Source of the DNA: Thalassotalea sp. ND16A
GTDB lineage: Bacteria > Pseudomonadota > Gammaproteobacteria > Enterobacterales > Alteromonadaceae
Direction of reading: 5' to 3'
Length of the DNA: 64,000 nt
NCBI RefSeq assembly: GCF_000764205.1
Contig: NZ_JQDZ01000022.1
Location: forward strand, 62,001-126,000
The notes under the pieces are model-generated. The model did no database searches. It was given only the letters and a program-made list of their open reading frames with translations, and was not told the DNA's origin. The position numbers were made by a program, and so were the translations under genes. Within the stretch, counting starts at the first letter, position 1, and each line of letters begins with the position of its first letter. Shown piece after piece: positions 1-9,262 of this stretch.

Positions 1-519
1 GGTAGATGGCTTTATTGATGATCTGGTTGTTTTCATGAATTTTAAGGCGAATGTAATATAAAATATACGATATGATAAGCTGACACGATTGGCCTAGATG
101 CCATTAAGTTACTTCATCCATAGCTGAATTGGTTACAGGAGAAATAAGGAGACATGTCATCTAAGGTTTTGACAATATTCCAGGTGGTCATGCTTTTGGG
201 ATACTACTAGAGAATTTTATTGTCCATGCAGGTTAATCTAGTTTGTTTTTTTGCTATTTGAGGCTCGAAATTTCTGTTTTGTTAAAGAGATGTATATGGT
301 TCAACCTGATCATCGTCAGTATGAACTTGCTTGCTGGTATAGCCGTTACGGTTGTTCCTTTATCGGCTTTTTCATGTTTAGATAACCAAGGTGGTCGTCA
401 AGTTCAGCGTTTAACGCGGCTTCAACAGTCACCTTGGTTTTGAAATCATTTAGGTCAGATTCAGGTTTTATGTTTCTTTCGGCTTTCTTTGTAAAAGCTT
501 CGAGTTGTTTTGTATTCAT
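1..519 (-). mobile_element. Degenerate IS256-family transposase remnant (N-terminal half)
   Basis: Reading the minus strand from an ATG at 519 gives a peptide starting MNTKQLEAF and running into ALNAELDDHLGY, typical of the start of IS256 (mutator) transposases. A frameshift follows, after which KHEKADKG, NNRNGYTSKQ, FEPQIAKK, QTRLT and MTTWNIVK can be read in changing frames, with in-frame stops. At the window edge the segment KIHENNQIINKAIY is still readable. This order matches the N-terminal half of an IS256 transposase, but several frameshifts and stops show it is dead. The rest lies outside the window, so terminal inverted repeats cannot be checked. It marks the left border of the rearranged region. 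Confidence 0.75.
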
Positions 520-593
520 ACTTACTTTCCATTAACTCATTAAAGAGTTGCGGTGTAAGGCAGTTATACAAAACTATTTACAACCTCTTCAGC

Positions 594-3500
594 TTATTTA
601 AATGACCGCCACCTTGCAGTTGTAAGAGTCAATAACAGTAATAAACACCCCATTGAACCACCATTTTCGGCTGGTTCATTGAACGCGTCATCTTCATCAA
701 TAATACCATCACCGTCATCATCGACATCTTCGTTGTTGCCAATACCGTCACCATCAGTATCTAATGACTCTGTCGAATCAAAAGGGAAGGCGTCATTAGC
801 ATCAAGCACGTCATCATTGTCATCATCTTCATCAAAGAAGTTAGCGATACCGTCGTTATCAAAGTCCGGTAATGCCGAATCTTGTGGTAAAGGTATGTGG
901 ACACATTCAGTGCTTGGTTGCCCTTGTGTTGCTTGCACCGGCACATTTAATTGCAAATAAGAATTCGCCGGTACCGTCATTGTCCAACAAGATACATCGT
1001 CAAAGGAAATACCGGTTAACTCGCCTTCTACAGATTCTGTCCAGAGGGCTTGCTCACCACTACCAAGCGAAGAATAATCACCCTGCAAATTAATTGTGGT
1101 CACTTTTGCCGACGTATCACCATTGGTGATGTTAATCTTTAAATGGTCATTATCGATAAAGCTGACAGTTTTAATCGCTAAATCATCCGAGCTGGAGTCA
1201 ACAACATTGCCTGTAGCGTTGCTGGTAAATTGCTTAGTGGCACTAAAACGATAGGCACGTTTGCCACCGTTATACCAGACTAGGCGATTAGCGGCTTGAT
1301 AAATCACTACGCGCTCAGCACCACTGCGAATTGCTGGAATAAAGTGTTCAATCCCTGTACGGGCGTTTATCATTTCATTTTCAGATACATTAAAGCGGGT
1401 CGACTCGGTAAACCATACCGGCTTACCGTTCGCCGCAGAGGTTAACTCCCCCCATTTATTATCGTAATCGTTCGGTTCAATGCGAATGTCATCATAAAAA
1501 TGTGAGCCAATAACATCTAGTTGATCTCGTAAGCTTGGCGTATCGCTGATGGAGCGCTCTAAGCCCCAAAATTCGGCGCCAACACGAGAAAAGCTACTAT
1601 GCTCCATTTTATCCCAAAGTTGTTGATAGTCGCTTGTTAAAGCTCTGTCTTCATTAAATGGCCCAACAAAATCGACTCTGGCATCGTTTAGCGCCATATT
1701 TTCGATATAGCTATGCAAATAACCAGAATAAGCCTCATAACTTAAGTCGTAAATATTGTCTGAACAATTACACTTAAGCGATGTATGAAACTTATCTTCA
1801 CCATGCAATACCGGACTGCCATCACCACCATCGCGGTTGGCAACACTAGCAAATATTTTTAACCCCTTATCTTCTGCCTGGTCTGCCACTCGATAAACGC
1901 GCTCATAAAAAGAATCGTCAAGTGAACGGCTGGCATAGATAGGTACTCGCACCATATCCATGCCAATTTCGATAAATCGATCGAAAATTTTTCCGGTGTT
2001 GCCCTCATCTACTCCTTTTAAAGTTAACTTTATATCGGCGCCAAACTTAACTTGTTGCTTAACCAGGCTGGGGAAAATGCTAATACTGGCGCTTTCGATA
2101 TCTATTGACTCTGTAGGGTTTAAAGGCAAATCGTCACTGATATCAACAACATAATTACCAGCAGTTTGACTAACGGTAAACAACTGATCATTTACAGATA
2201 TCGTGGCCGTTCGGGCCTCATCGCTGGTATTTTCCGCAAACGTTAGGTTAATATTAGCGTCGGCATACCCTTGTTCGAAGTCTGCAGAAATCCAGCTTGG
2301 CAAGCCTGTTACTTGCCAATAAATGTTAGAAAAGATATCAAGTGAATAACTTTGGCCATTATCATCGAAGGTTTCTTCATCGCCAAGATTAACATATGCA
2401 TTTTCGACGTTCATGTAATTGTCTGAAAACCAGTAGTTCCATTGGTCATAAGAACCAATAACATTCTCCCATTGTCCGTACTTAAGATCATGCTTGCTGT
2501 GTGTGTCGGTTACTTTATCATACCAGATCACGGATTTAGCAATGGTTCGCTCCAGTGCATTTGGAGCTGTTGGATCGTCGACCAAATTATCGCCACCGAC
2601 ACCCTGATACATAAATGTACCTCTGTTATGCTCACCACCGTTTTCAGTCAATATATTGTGCAATGCTTGCACTGCTTTAGGGTGTAAGTTGGTCATGGCG
2701 TCACCTGAGTCGCCCCAATGGACGATATTGGCCATGTTAGGGAAAGTGTCGATAGCCGAAGCTTGATAGGCGACTAAATCGTCGATTGCCATATCGTTGC
2801 GCATAAATTTTTCACGCTGTTCAATAGTGCGACTGTCCTGCGAAATGTTTTTCGAGAAATTTTTGTAAATATCTGTCGTATCCTGCGATGCTTTTAATTT
2901 CATGGTTTTAACCACAAAGGCAAATTCGCCAACAAGCTCATTCATCTCACTGTGGAAGGTATCACTCTCTTTAATACCGGAAAAATGAAAACCATTGCCT
3001 AAACCCGGTAGTAAAAACATCCGCTGTTTCAACCAATTGGGATAGGCAGTTGCAAATTTAGCAGGAATACCTTGTGCCCGTGTTTTAAGGTCGGCAATAT
3101 TGGATAAGTGGATTTCCGTTAATGCAATACCACCAATACGATTGCGTTCGGTGACATCAAGGGTACTTAAATAGCTGTCAAGCAACGAAAAGACGTAATC
3201 ATCAGTTTTATTCGACAACCAAACCCTAGCAAACAGTAAAACCTTGATGCCTCTGGCTTCTAGCTTTTCTGTTATCAAAGTCAGTTCACTGTGATAATTC
3301 CCCATTTCATCAGTGGTACTGCCATCGTCGTTCTCATCAACAAAACGGTCTTCTCTGTCAATACGAAAAGCAACAGCCTCTACGCCTTTCTTCTTCAGCT
3401 GGGTTGCTAAACGATCCCATGACAGGTAATTACCATTGCTATCGACAGGGCGGGTCAATCGGCTATAAACCTGGCCGTGATGTTCACCACCTCTAGGAGG

Positions 3501-3605
3501 TAATTGTTGTAGCCATTTTATGCCTTTTAAGCTGCCAAGTTCGCTACTCTTTGCCATTCCTGTCAGCGAAAATGAAAGTAACATTAAAAATATTTTTTTG
3601 TTCAT
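594..3605 (-). CDS. Exported two-module putative glycoside hydrolase with BACON-like linker, TSP3 repeats and GlyGly-CTERM tail
   Basis: This is a protein of about 1003 aa. I start it at the ATG at 3605 (MNKKIFLML...) rather than 15 bases upstream, because an AGGG Shine-Dalgarno lies just before it and two paralogues share the same layout. A signal peptide ends near residue 20. Residues ~25-420 form a module I do not recognise. A BACON-like beta domain (WISADF ... FTVSQTAG) follows at ~425-505. Residues ~515-905 are the glycosidase module repeated in two other genes here; GPFNED (E652) and WFTEST (E734) look like the acid/base and nucleophile glutamates of a clan GH-A barrel. Calcium-binding TSP3 repeats occupy ~914-976. 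The tail ENGGSMG, a Leu-rich segment and a basic end fits rhombosortase GlyGly-CTERM sorting. The substrate is unknown; sulfated galactose-containing glycan is inferred from neighbours. Confidence 0.7.
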   Translation of the reverse strand: MNKKIFLMLLSFSLTGMAKSSELGSLKGIKWLQQLPPRGGEHHGQVYSRLTRPVDSNGNYLSWDRLATQLKKKGVEAVAFRIDREDRFVDENDDGSTTDEMGNYHSELTLITEKLEARGIKVLLFARVWLSNKTDDYVFSLLDSYLSTLDVTERNRIGGIALTEIHLSNIADLKTRAQGIPAKFATAYPNWLKQRMFLLPGLGNGFHFSGIKESDTFHSEMNELVGEFAFVVKTMKLKASQDTTDIYKNFSKNISQDSRTIEQREKFMRNDMAIDDLVAYQASAIDTFPNMANIVHWGDSGDAMTNLHPKAVQALHNILTENGGEHNRGTFMYQGVGGDNLVDDPTAPNALERTIAKSVIWYDKVTDTHSKHDLKYGQWENVIGSYDQWNYWFSDNYMNVENAYVNLGDEETFDDNGQSYSLDIFSNIYWQVTGLPSWISADFEQGYADANINLTFAENTSDEARTATISVNDQLFTVSQTAGNYVVDISDDLPLNPTESIDIESASISIFPSLVKQQVKFGADIKLTLKGVDEGNTGKIFDRFIEIGMDMVRVPIYASRSLDDSFYERVYRVADQAEDKGLKIFASVANRDGGDGSPVLHGEDKFHTSLKCNCSDNIYDLSYEAYSGYLHSYIENMALNDARVDFVGPFNEDRALTSDYQQLWDKMEHSSFSRVGAEFWGLERSISDTPSLRDQLDVIGSHFYDDIRIEPNDYDNKWGELTSAANGKPVWFTESTRFNVSENEMINARTGIEHFIPAIRSGAERVVIYQAANRLVWYNGGKRAYRFSATKQFTSNATGNVVDSSSDDLAIKTVSFIDNDHLKINITNGDTSAKVTTINLQGDYSSLGSGEQALWTESVEGELTGISFDDVSCWTMTVPANSYLQLNVPVQATQGQPSTECVHIPLPQDSALPDFDNDGIANFFDEDDDNDDVLDANDAFPFDSTESLDTDGDGIGNNEDVDDDGDGIIDEDDAFNEPAENGGSMGCLLLLLTLTTARWRSFK
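757..1277 (-). repeat. Inverted repeat copy A (~521 bp), near-identical to 10445-10965
   Basis: The minus-strand sequence here matches plus-strand 10445-10965 almost base for base (at least one mismatch seen, near 774). It encodes the C-terminal part of the glycosidase module and the first TSP3 repeats in both genes. Outside these limits the two genes diverge at once at silent positions, which points to recent gene conversion or duplication. The copies face each other about 9.2 kb apart and could recombine to invert the interval. Confidence 0.85.
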
Positions 3606-3694
3606 GTAGACCCTAAACATATAATTTATTGAATTTGCCTTGTTATTTATTTAATTTGGCATTTGATACTCTGTTGTGTAGCGTAACTGAAAGA

Positions 3695-3742
3695 GCACGA
3701 TACGGTTAATAGACACCTTAAATGTAAGGAAACCGTAAAATA
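3695..3742 (-). promoter_or_regulatory. Shared upstream element type 1, copy 1
   Basis: Read on the minus strand, this contains TTTACGGTTTCCTTACATTT followed by AAGGTGTCTATTAA and a CGTGC end. It lies ~90 bases upstream of the 3605 start. Closely similar blocks lie upstream of the two paralogous glycosidases (near 6018, 8920 and 9397) and of the unrelated surface protein at 17657 (near 17445). Conservation in front of an unrelated gene suggests a promoter/operator rather than simple copy history. The bound factor is unknown. Confidence 0.5.
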
Positions 3743-3972
3743 ATTGACAATTGAAATGCGTTGGTGATCTAATACCAATTCATTAATGGAACGGGTGATA
3801 ACAGTATGCTAGTTGAGCGATTATTATTGTTGTTGTTCTATTTCGGTTAAAAAGTTATCCCTTCAAACCAGATAATCTTGGTTTTATGTATCAACAGTTA
3901 GACTTCGTTTTTCTATTTCGTCTTTGAAATGGTTTTCAAAAAAACAACCCAAGAATTGAGCTATTCGATACT

Positions 3973-4245
3973 TTATTGCTTTAAGCACACATCCCCTGTT
4001 CTTACTTGCCACTGAATTAGTTCATTTCGCATCAGCATTAACGTACCGGAAAACTCTGGCTGTATTGATAAATTATTGACTTCTTCTGGGTCGAGCAAGG
4101 TATCGTAAAGCTCTTTTGTAGGGGGGTGCGAAGATTTTACTTGCGCTGGTATTAGCTTACCTTGGCTATGTAAATGCTGAATTAAGGTTCGAACCCGGTA
4201 TTGCAATCTTTTAAAGAGATAACCGTTTGCTTCTAGATGTTCTGT
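3973..4245 (-). pseudogene. Sulfatase C-terminal remnant
   Basis: An open stretch on the minus strand encodes ~90 residues including QGKLIPAQ, TKELYDTLLDPEEVNNL and a terminal WQVRTGD. These match the C-terminal end of S1-family sulfatases (the ELYD...DP.E..NL block plus the final helix). The catalytic domain with the formylglycine motif is absent; a stop closes the frame just upstream of 4245. It lies upstream of the minus-strand glycosidase, mirroring the sulfatase-glycosidase order found at 4479-7490 on the other strand. It is best read as the remains of a deleted or divergently rearranged sulfatase copy. Confidence 0.65.
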
Positions 4246-4478
4246 TCATTTTATTTATTACAGACTTAATGAGTTTTGTCATAAAGCCATGTTATTTCAA
4301 CGGGGATTAATCTTCATAGGGAAAGGACAGTTGGGAATAAGAAAGTCGTAACGAATAGTTAAATTTGTTTTTACTTGGTAAGTTATGGACAATATTTGTG
4401 GCAATAAAATTAGAATTTACGGGTTCAAGCATCAAATGTGTCTTAATTGTAGTATTTTAATATCAAGGATCCTCAATA

Positions 4479-5927
4479 GTGAACCACATCAAATTTTTAA
4501 CCAGTACCTTTTTGCTCTTTAGTTTCAATTTTCAGCTTCAAGCCGCTGCGGAATATACCCCGCCTAATGTGGTATTAATCGTCGTAGACGATCTTGGCTG
4601 GGCAGATAATGGCATTAAAAATGGTGATGTTTTTAACACGCCTAATATCGATAGGCTAGCAGCCAGAAGTTTGTCATTCTCTAATGCATACGCGGGTGCG
4701 GCTAATTGTGCTCCTAGTAGAGCGGTGCTAATGAGCGGACAATATCCGCCTCGACATGGTATCTACACGGTTTCACCTTCTGACCGAGGACATATAAAAA
4801 CCAGAAAATTGGTACCGACTAAAAATACCAAGGTTTTAAAAGATGAAATTATGACCATGGCTGAAATGTTTAAAGCCAATGGCTATACGACAGGACATTT
4901 TGGTAAGTGGCATTTAGGTGAAGACCCTAAAACGCAAGGGTTTGATCATAATGTTGGCGGTGGTCATAATGGTCATCCAAAAACGTATTTCAGTCCTTAT
5001 GATTTACCTTCATTAAGCAATGGTCCCAAAGGTGAATACTTAACCAATAGGCTGACCACTGAAGTTACCTCTTGGATAACAAGAGTTAAAGATAAACCTT
5101 TTTTCACTTATCTTCCTTATTACACCGTACATACACCAATTCAGGCTATCAAAGAAGTTAAACAAAGATATATTGGTAAAAAAGGTATTAGAAATGCAAC
5201 CCATGCTACCTATGCGGCCATGGTTGAAATTATGGATACTAACGTTGGCCGTATAATGCAGTCATTAAAAGATAATGGCATATATGAAAATACCCTAGTG
5301 GTATTTACCTCAGATAATGGCGGTATTCGTTCTATTTCTTATCAAGATCCACTAAGAGCAGGTAAAGGAAGCTATTATGAAGGCGGCATTAGAGTACCGT
5401 TATTAGTGTCATGGCCGAATAAAATTAAGCCAAGTGTCTCAGATGAAGCCGTTATTAATTTGGATTTCTTTCCAACATTTGAAAATATTATCAAGGCTGA
5501 TAAAAAATCATCACTGTTAGATGGTATTGATTTATCAGCGCACCTTTTTAATGAATTGCCATTGCCTCAAAGGTCGTTATTTTGGCACTTTCCGGTGTAT
5601 TTACAAGCATATGATATGAAAGCGGATCAAAGCCGAGACCCATTATTTAGAACACGACCAGGCTCTGCAATGAGAAAAGGTAAGTGGAAGTTACACCATT
5701 ATTTTGAAGATAATAGTTATGAACTTTATGACTTAAGCAATGACTTAGGTGAACATGTTAATTTTGCTTCGGCCTACCCTGAAGTATTGCAGCAGATGAG
5801 TGCTGAATTAAATGAGTGGCGAAAGTCAGTTAATGCGCCAATACCGCAACAACTCAATAGTGAATATGATTTAGCCGTTGCAACAAAACTTTTACAGAGA
5901 AAAATAAAGAAAGTTAAAAAGCGCTAA
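4479..5927 (+). CDS. Exported S1-family sulfatase
   Basis: A 482-aa type I sulfatase starting at GTG 4479, with AAGGA nine bases upstream and no better ATG nearby. A signal peptide ends around residue 22 (LQAAA). The metal-binding VDDLG follows at ~36-40. The active-site signature CAPSR places the cysteine to be converted to formylglycine at C77, followed by AVLMSGQYP. GKWHLG and the FTSDNGG metal site are present, and the C-terminus carries the usual ELYDL..D.GE..N block. It removes sulfate esters from a glycan in the periplasm or outside the cell; the position attacked is not evident. It sits just upstream of the glycosidase at 6213. The formylglycine maturase is not in this window. Confidence 0.9.
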   Translation: MNHIKFLTSTFLLFSFNFQLQAAAEYTPPNVVLIVVDDLGWADNGIKNGDVFNTPNIDRLAARSLSFSNAYAGAANCAPSRAVLMSGQYPPRHGIYTVSPSDRGHIKTRKLVPTKNTKVLKDEIMTMAEMFKANGYTTGHFGKWHLGEDPKTQGFDHNVGGGHNGHPKTYFSPYDLPSLSNGPKGEYLTNRLTTEVTSWITRVKDKPFFTYLPYYTVHTPIQAIKEVKQRYIGKKGIRNATHATYAAMVEIMDTNVGRIMQSLKDNGIYENTLVVFTSDNGGIRSISYQDPLRAGKGSYYEGGIRVPLLVSWPNKIKPSVSDEAVINLDFFPTFENIIKADKKSSLLDGIDLSAHLFNELPLPQRSLFWHFPVYLQAYDMKADQSRDPLFRTRPGSAMRKGKWKLHHYFEDNSYELYDLSNDLGEHVNFASAYPEVLQQMSAELNEWRKSVNAPIPQQLNSEYDLAVATKLLQRKIKKVKKR

Positions 5928-6017
5928 GCAGGGATGAATTATTGGCATGAGTGATACGCTATTTACGTCGCCGTTAACTTAACCATTTTTTAATTAGTTA
6001 AAACCGTAAAAATATTT

Positions 6018-6065
6018 TTTTACGTTTTTTTTGTATTTGATGTGTCTGTTAATTGTACCGTGTTC
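6018..6065 (+). promoter_or_regulatory. Shared upstream element type 1, copy 2
   Basis: Contains TTTTACG, a T-run, then TTTGATGTGTCTGTTAATTG and a CCGTGT end, ~150 bases before the glycosidase start at 6213. It matches the blocks at 3695-3742 (minus), 8920, 9397 and 17445. Just before it, AAACCGTAAAAATATTTTTTTACG forms an imperfect inverted repeat that may also act as the terminator of the preceding sulfatase. Confidence 0.5.
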
Positions 6066-6212
6066 GAATAACCTTTGAACAAATTTGGGGTGGTTCTGCT
6101 ACACAACTCGGTATGTAAACAATTAATGTTTATGGAAAGGACTTCAATTCTATAAATAACAAGAAAATACAAAAGTTAAATAAATTCAATAAATTATATG
6201 AGAAGGGTTAAC

Positions 6213-7490
6213 ATGAACAAAAAAGCGAATAAAAAAACAATTATAATGTTACTTCCTCTGCTGCTAAGCGGCATGGCAGGTATGGCAAATAGCAACGAGA
6301 TCAGCATTTTCCCCGGGCAGGTTGAACAAGAAGTTAAGTTTGGCGCCGATATAAAGTTAACTTTAAAAGGCGTGGATGAGGGCAATACCGAAAAAATTAT
6401 GGATCGATTTGTCGAATTGGGCATGGATACGGTGCGGGTACCAATTTACGCTACGCGCGATATTACAGACCCTTTTTACGACCGTGTATATCGAGTTTCC
6501 GATATTGCAGAAGATAAAGGGTTAAAATTGTTTGCCAGTGTCGCTAATGGCGACGGGGATCTAAATGGTAACTTGCATGGTGAGGTTAAATTTTCGGATG
6601 ATCTGAAATGTATTAGCGGTTGTAATAATAATATTTATAGACTCAATTTTGGACTTTACTCAACTTACCTTGATACCTATTTGCAAAACATGGAGCTGAA
6701 TGACGCATCAGTAAGTTATTTAGGACCGTACAACGAAGACCAAGCGGATAACGATGACTATCGAAAATTATGGGATAAAATGAATAATAGTAATTATTCG
6801 CGTGTTGGCGCGGAGTTCTGGGGCTTAGAACGTTCGGTAGAGGCAACCCCCGATTTGCTTGATCAATTAGACGTTGTTGGATCTCATTTTTACGATGATA
6901 TTCGTATTGCACCAGAAGACTATGATAGCACCTGGGCTGATTTAACTGATGCCGCTAGTGGAGCGCCTGTTTGGTTCACTGAATCAACTCGTTATCAAGT
7001 CGACAGCAGCGAAATGACGAATACTCGCTCGGGTATTGAACATATGATACCCGCGATCCGTGGTGGTGCTGAACGAGTATTTATTTATCAAACAGTAAAC
7101 CGTCTGTTTTGGTATAACGGTGGCAAGCGTGCTTATCGTTTTAGTGCCACTAAACAATTTACCAGCAACGCTACAGGCAATGTTGTTGACTCCAGCTCGG
7201 ATGATTTAGCGATTAAAACTGTCAGCTTTATCGATAATAACCAATTAAAGATTAACATCACTAATGGTGATACGTCGGCAAAAGTGACCACGATATATTT
7301 GGAAGGTGATTATTCTGCGTCTGGTAGTGGTGAGCAAGCTCTTTGGACAGAGTCAGTTGAAGGCGAGTTAACCAATATCACCTTTAATGGTGGTTCTTGT
7401 TGGACAATGACGATACCGGCCAATTCTTATTTGCAATTAAATGTTCCGGTTCAATCAGGACAAACAAGTCAGACATGTGAACAAATATAA
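6213..7490 (+). CDS. Exported single-module putative clan GH-A glycoside hydrolase
   Basis: About 425 aa. The ATG at 6213 is preferred over the one 15 bases upstream because AGAAGGG lies five bases before it. A signal peptide ends at ...GMAGMANS. The rest is one glycosidase module equivalent to the C-terminal half of the 1003-aa minus-strand protein: FGADIKLTLKG near the start (reminiscent of GH30-type barrels), VRVPIYA, GPYNED with probable acid/base glutamate, GSHFYDD, and WFTEST with probable nucleophile glutamate. It ends without TSP3 repeats or an anchor, so it is probably free in the periplasm or secreted. It is ~90% similar to the protein at 9560. Family assignment is tentative; I cannot name a CAZy family with confidence. 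Confidence 0.75.
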   Translation: MNKKANKKTIIMLLPLLLSGMAGMANSNEISIFPGQVEQEVKFGADIKLTLKGVDEGNTEKIMDRFVELGMDTVRVPIYATRDITDPFYDRVYRVSDIAEDKGLKLFASVANGDGDLNGNLHGEVKFSDDLKCISGCNNNIYRLNFGLYSTYLDTYLQNMELNDASVSYLGPYNEDQADNDDYRKLWDKMNNSNYSRVGAEFWGLERSVEATPDLLDQLDVVGSHFYDDIRIAPEDYDSTWADLTDAASGAPVWFTESTRYQVDSSEMTNTRSGIEHMIPAIRGGAERVFIYQTVNRLFWYNGGKRAYRFSATKQFTSNATGNVVDSSSDDLAIKTVSFIDNNQLKINITNGDTSAKVTTIYLEGDYSASGSGEQALWTESVEGELTNITFNGGSCWTMTIPANSYLQLNVPVQSGQTSQTCEQI

Positions 7491-7710
7491 TGGAATAGAT
7501 ACTCCTGCAAATAGATATAGTTGCCACGGAGTTTGATGAAGACTATCTGATTACGACTAAACACGAATCTAGTTTGACATTAGTTTCGTATTCATCAACT
7601 AAGTTAGTGTGGTTTACCAAGTTGGTTAGTTATGGCAGTGTCAGTAAACTCATATATTCATATTGGTTTGCTCATTGCCAGACAATCAATCACAGTTCAA
7701 CTCAATCATT
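7491..7710. other. Intergenic stretch between glycosidase and terminator
   Basis: No convincing gene is visible. A short plus-strand open stretch around 7530-7600 reads ATEFDEDYLITTKHESSLT and could be decayed coding sequence, but it has no start and no recognisable match. Confidence 0.3.
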
Positions 7711-7742
7711 AAAAGCAGTAAGCCTTCGCTTGCTGCTTTTTT
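7711..7742 (+). terminator. Rho-independent terminator, copy 1
   Basis: AAAAGCAGTAAGC-CTTC-GCTTGCTGCTTTTTT forms a strong hairpin followed by T residues. The same hairpin occurs at 11858-11890 after the paralogous glycosidase, so it came along with the gene duplication. The group II intron relic starts immediately behind this copy. Confidence 0.8.
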
Positions 7743-8582
7743 GTTTGCCCAGCAAAGCTGGCAAACCCGACAGACTGAAAGAAGTCTATATCACCCTGAC
7801 TGAGGGGAAGATAATCCGAATGGCAAGGGCGTCACTGGCCAACGGTGGGGTCTGAAGGAAGCCATAGGAAGATAGATGTACACAACTAACCGTAACCTGT
7901 TTCGGCGACATAGGTGGGTAAGCGTCCGAAATAGCGCGAAGCCCAATACTTAGTCAGACCTATGCTGTGCTTGAGGGTGGCATATCTATCAGGGAGTCAG
8001 TGCAATAACTGGGGAAGCCTGGCATCGTATCCAAGCTAAATAGTTGGACATATTATTCAAGAGGTGACTCAAGAATAATATGGGTGTGAGGTGGCAGATG
8101 AACCCGTAGTAGTGAGTAAGGCTAGGCCGATGAAAGCCAGTAATGGTGCGGAGGGGAAAACCAAGCCGACCATCAGCAATAAGTTTGATGGAGGTGATAT
8201 GTGTCAAAAGCCATATTATCTGCGAAGGGGGGAAGCATGCTTTAAGATTGTAATGAGTAATAGATTTTTTTTTTCATGGATACACAAGCTGTCTGATCAA
8301 CAGGAGACGTTGAGCTGATGCGTTAGGAATAACGTAATTTGATGAAACTGCTCGTATATGGGAAGTAATTGTAGATAAATTTGGTAGATTGCCCTAGTGC
8401 TAGAACGCCATTTCCTGCAATGAATGTTACCACCATGATGGAATGAAATTACGCCCATACAACGCACAATAGCTCAATCATTGTGCCACGAACTTGTGAT
8501 ATGAAGTATGCATGAGCCGTATACGAGGTCCGTACGTACGGTTCTGTGAGAGGGATGAGGCATGAGCCTCACCCTACTCGAT
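7743..8582 (+). mobile_element. Degenerate, ORF-less group II intron
   Basis: The 3' end carries a clear domain V at 8514-8544: GAGCCGTAT pairs with ACGTACGGTTC around a shortened distal stem. It is followed by a domain VI-like hairpin (GATGAGGC...GCCTCA) and the usual CCTACTCGAT end. About 770 bases of structured, non-coding RNA-like sequence precede it. No reverse transcriptase/maturase is present; only short open stretches remain. The 5' boundary is approximate, because I do not see a standard GUGYG start. It lies directly after a terminator hairpin, the position preferred by class C bacterial introns, so an insertion there is plausible. The shortened domain V suggests it no longer splices by itself. 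Confidence 0.65.
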
Positions 8583-8765
8583 GTTTGTCCTGCAAAGCTG
8601 GCAAACTCGGCAGGTTGAAAGAAATTTGTATCAACCTGACTAAGGGGGAGAAAATCTTAATGGCAAGGGGGGGACTGGCTAACTGTGATGTCTGAAAGAA
8701 GCCTTAGGAGGTACAAATCCGGATTGGTGATTAACCCGAGGTAGTGACTAGGGCCAAGCCTGAAA
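8583..8765 (+). mobile_element. 5' fragment of a second group II intron copy
   Basis: The sequence restarts with TTTGTCCTGCAAAGCTGGC and follows the start of the first intron (TTTGCCCAGCAAAGCTGGC at ~7743), with the same order of motifs (GGCAAG..., GTCTGAA.GAAGCC.TAGGA) at about 80% identity. The first intron's internal bases (~7880-8100) are missing, and the fragment joins the sulfatase remnant at a short AAAGTCAG-like microhomology. It is therefore a tandem, truncated second intron rather than part of the first. Confidence 0.6.
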
Positions 8766-8852
8766 AAGTCAGTTCATGCGCCAATCCCTCAACAAATAAA
8801 TGCTGAATATGATGTAGACGTTGAAACAAAGATATTACAGATAGAGGCATGA
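8766..8852 (+). pseudogene. Sulfatase 3' remnant (last ~28 codons)
   Basis: Translates as KSVHAPIPQQINAEYD... and ends IEA-stop. This aligns residue for residue with KSVNAPIPQQLNSEYD near the end of the intact sulfatase at 4479-5927. Downstream sequence also matches that gene's 3' flank (GCATGAGTRATACG, CGCCGTTAACTTAACC). It shows that the whole sulfatase-glycosidase unit was duplicated and that the second sulfatase was later lost except for its tail. A second partial copy of this tail ends at ~9329 inside the tandem duplication. Confidence 0.8.
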
Positions 8853-9262
8853 GTAATACGTTATTTACATCGCCGTTAACTTAACCATTTTTTAATTAGT
8901 TTAAACCGTGAAAATATTTTTTTACGGTTTTTTTGCATTTGATGTGTCTATTAATTGTGCTGAATTTGATTGTTTTTTGTGTGGCGTTGGTACGTGACTA
9001 GGTACGTAAACAATCAAGTTTTTTGAAAGGACTTCAAATACATAATAGTGAAAACTAAATAAATTATATGATGAGGTTGAAGATGAACAAAAAAAAATTT
9101 TTAATGTTACTTCCATTGGCGCTAAGCGGCGTGGTAGGCATGGCAAATAGTAGTGAGATTAGTATTTTCCCAGGTCAGGCTGAACAAGAAGTTAAGTTTG
9201 GCGCTGATATAAAGTTAACTTTAAAGAGGGTGGATGAGGGCAATACCGGAAGAATTATGGAC
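8786..9262 (+). repeat. Tandem direct duplication, unit 1 (477 bp)
   Basis: This unit is repeated immediately as 9263-9739, almost base for base (a single A/T difference is visible near 9094/9571). It spans the end of the sulfatase remnant, shared upstream element 1 and the first ~60 codons of the glycosidase. The junction has a short CCC microhomology. Confidence 0.9.
8920..8965 (+). promoter_or_regulatory. Shared upstream element type 1, copy 3
   Basis: TTTTACGG, T-run, GCATTTGATGTGTCTATTAA then TTGTGC, upstream of the truncated glycosidase fragment. It is duplicated with its surroundings at 9397-9442. Confidence 0.5.

Noticed and set aside
243-443. 66-codon plus-strand ORF at the left edge
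   Set aside because: The opposite strand reads as an IS256 transposase remnant, which explains the open frame; no ribosome site or recognisable product.
679-960. Ser-rich plus-strand ORF opposite the TSP3 repeats
   Set aside because: It is the antisense shadow of Asp-rich codons (GAT/GAC read as ATC/GTC/TCA); the same happens at 10762-11115.
7574-8318. Short ORFs at 7574-7855 and 8091-8318
   Set aside because: They lie within or just before the group II intron relic and show no maturase motifs; the sequence is better explained as structured RNA.
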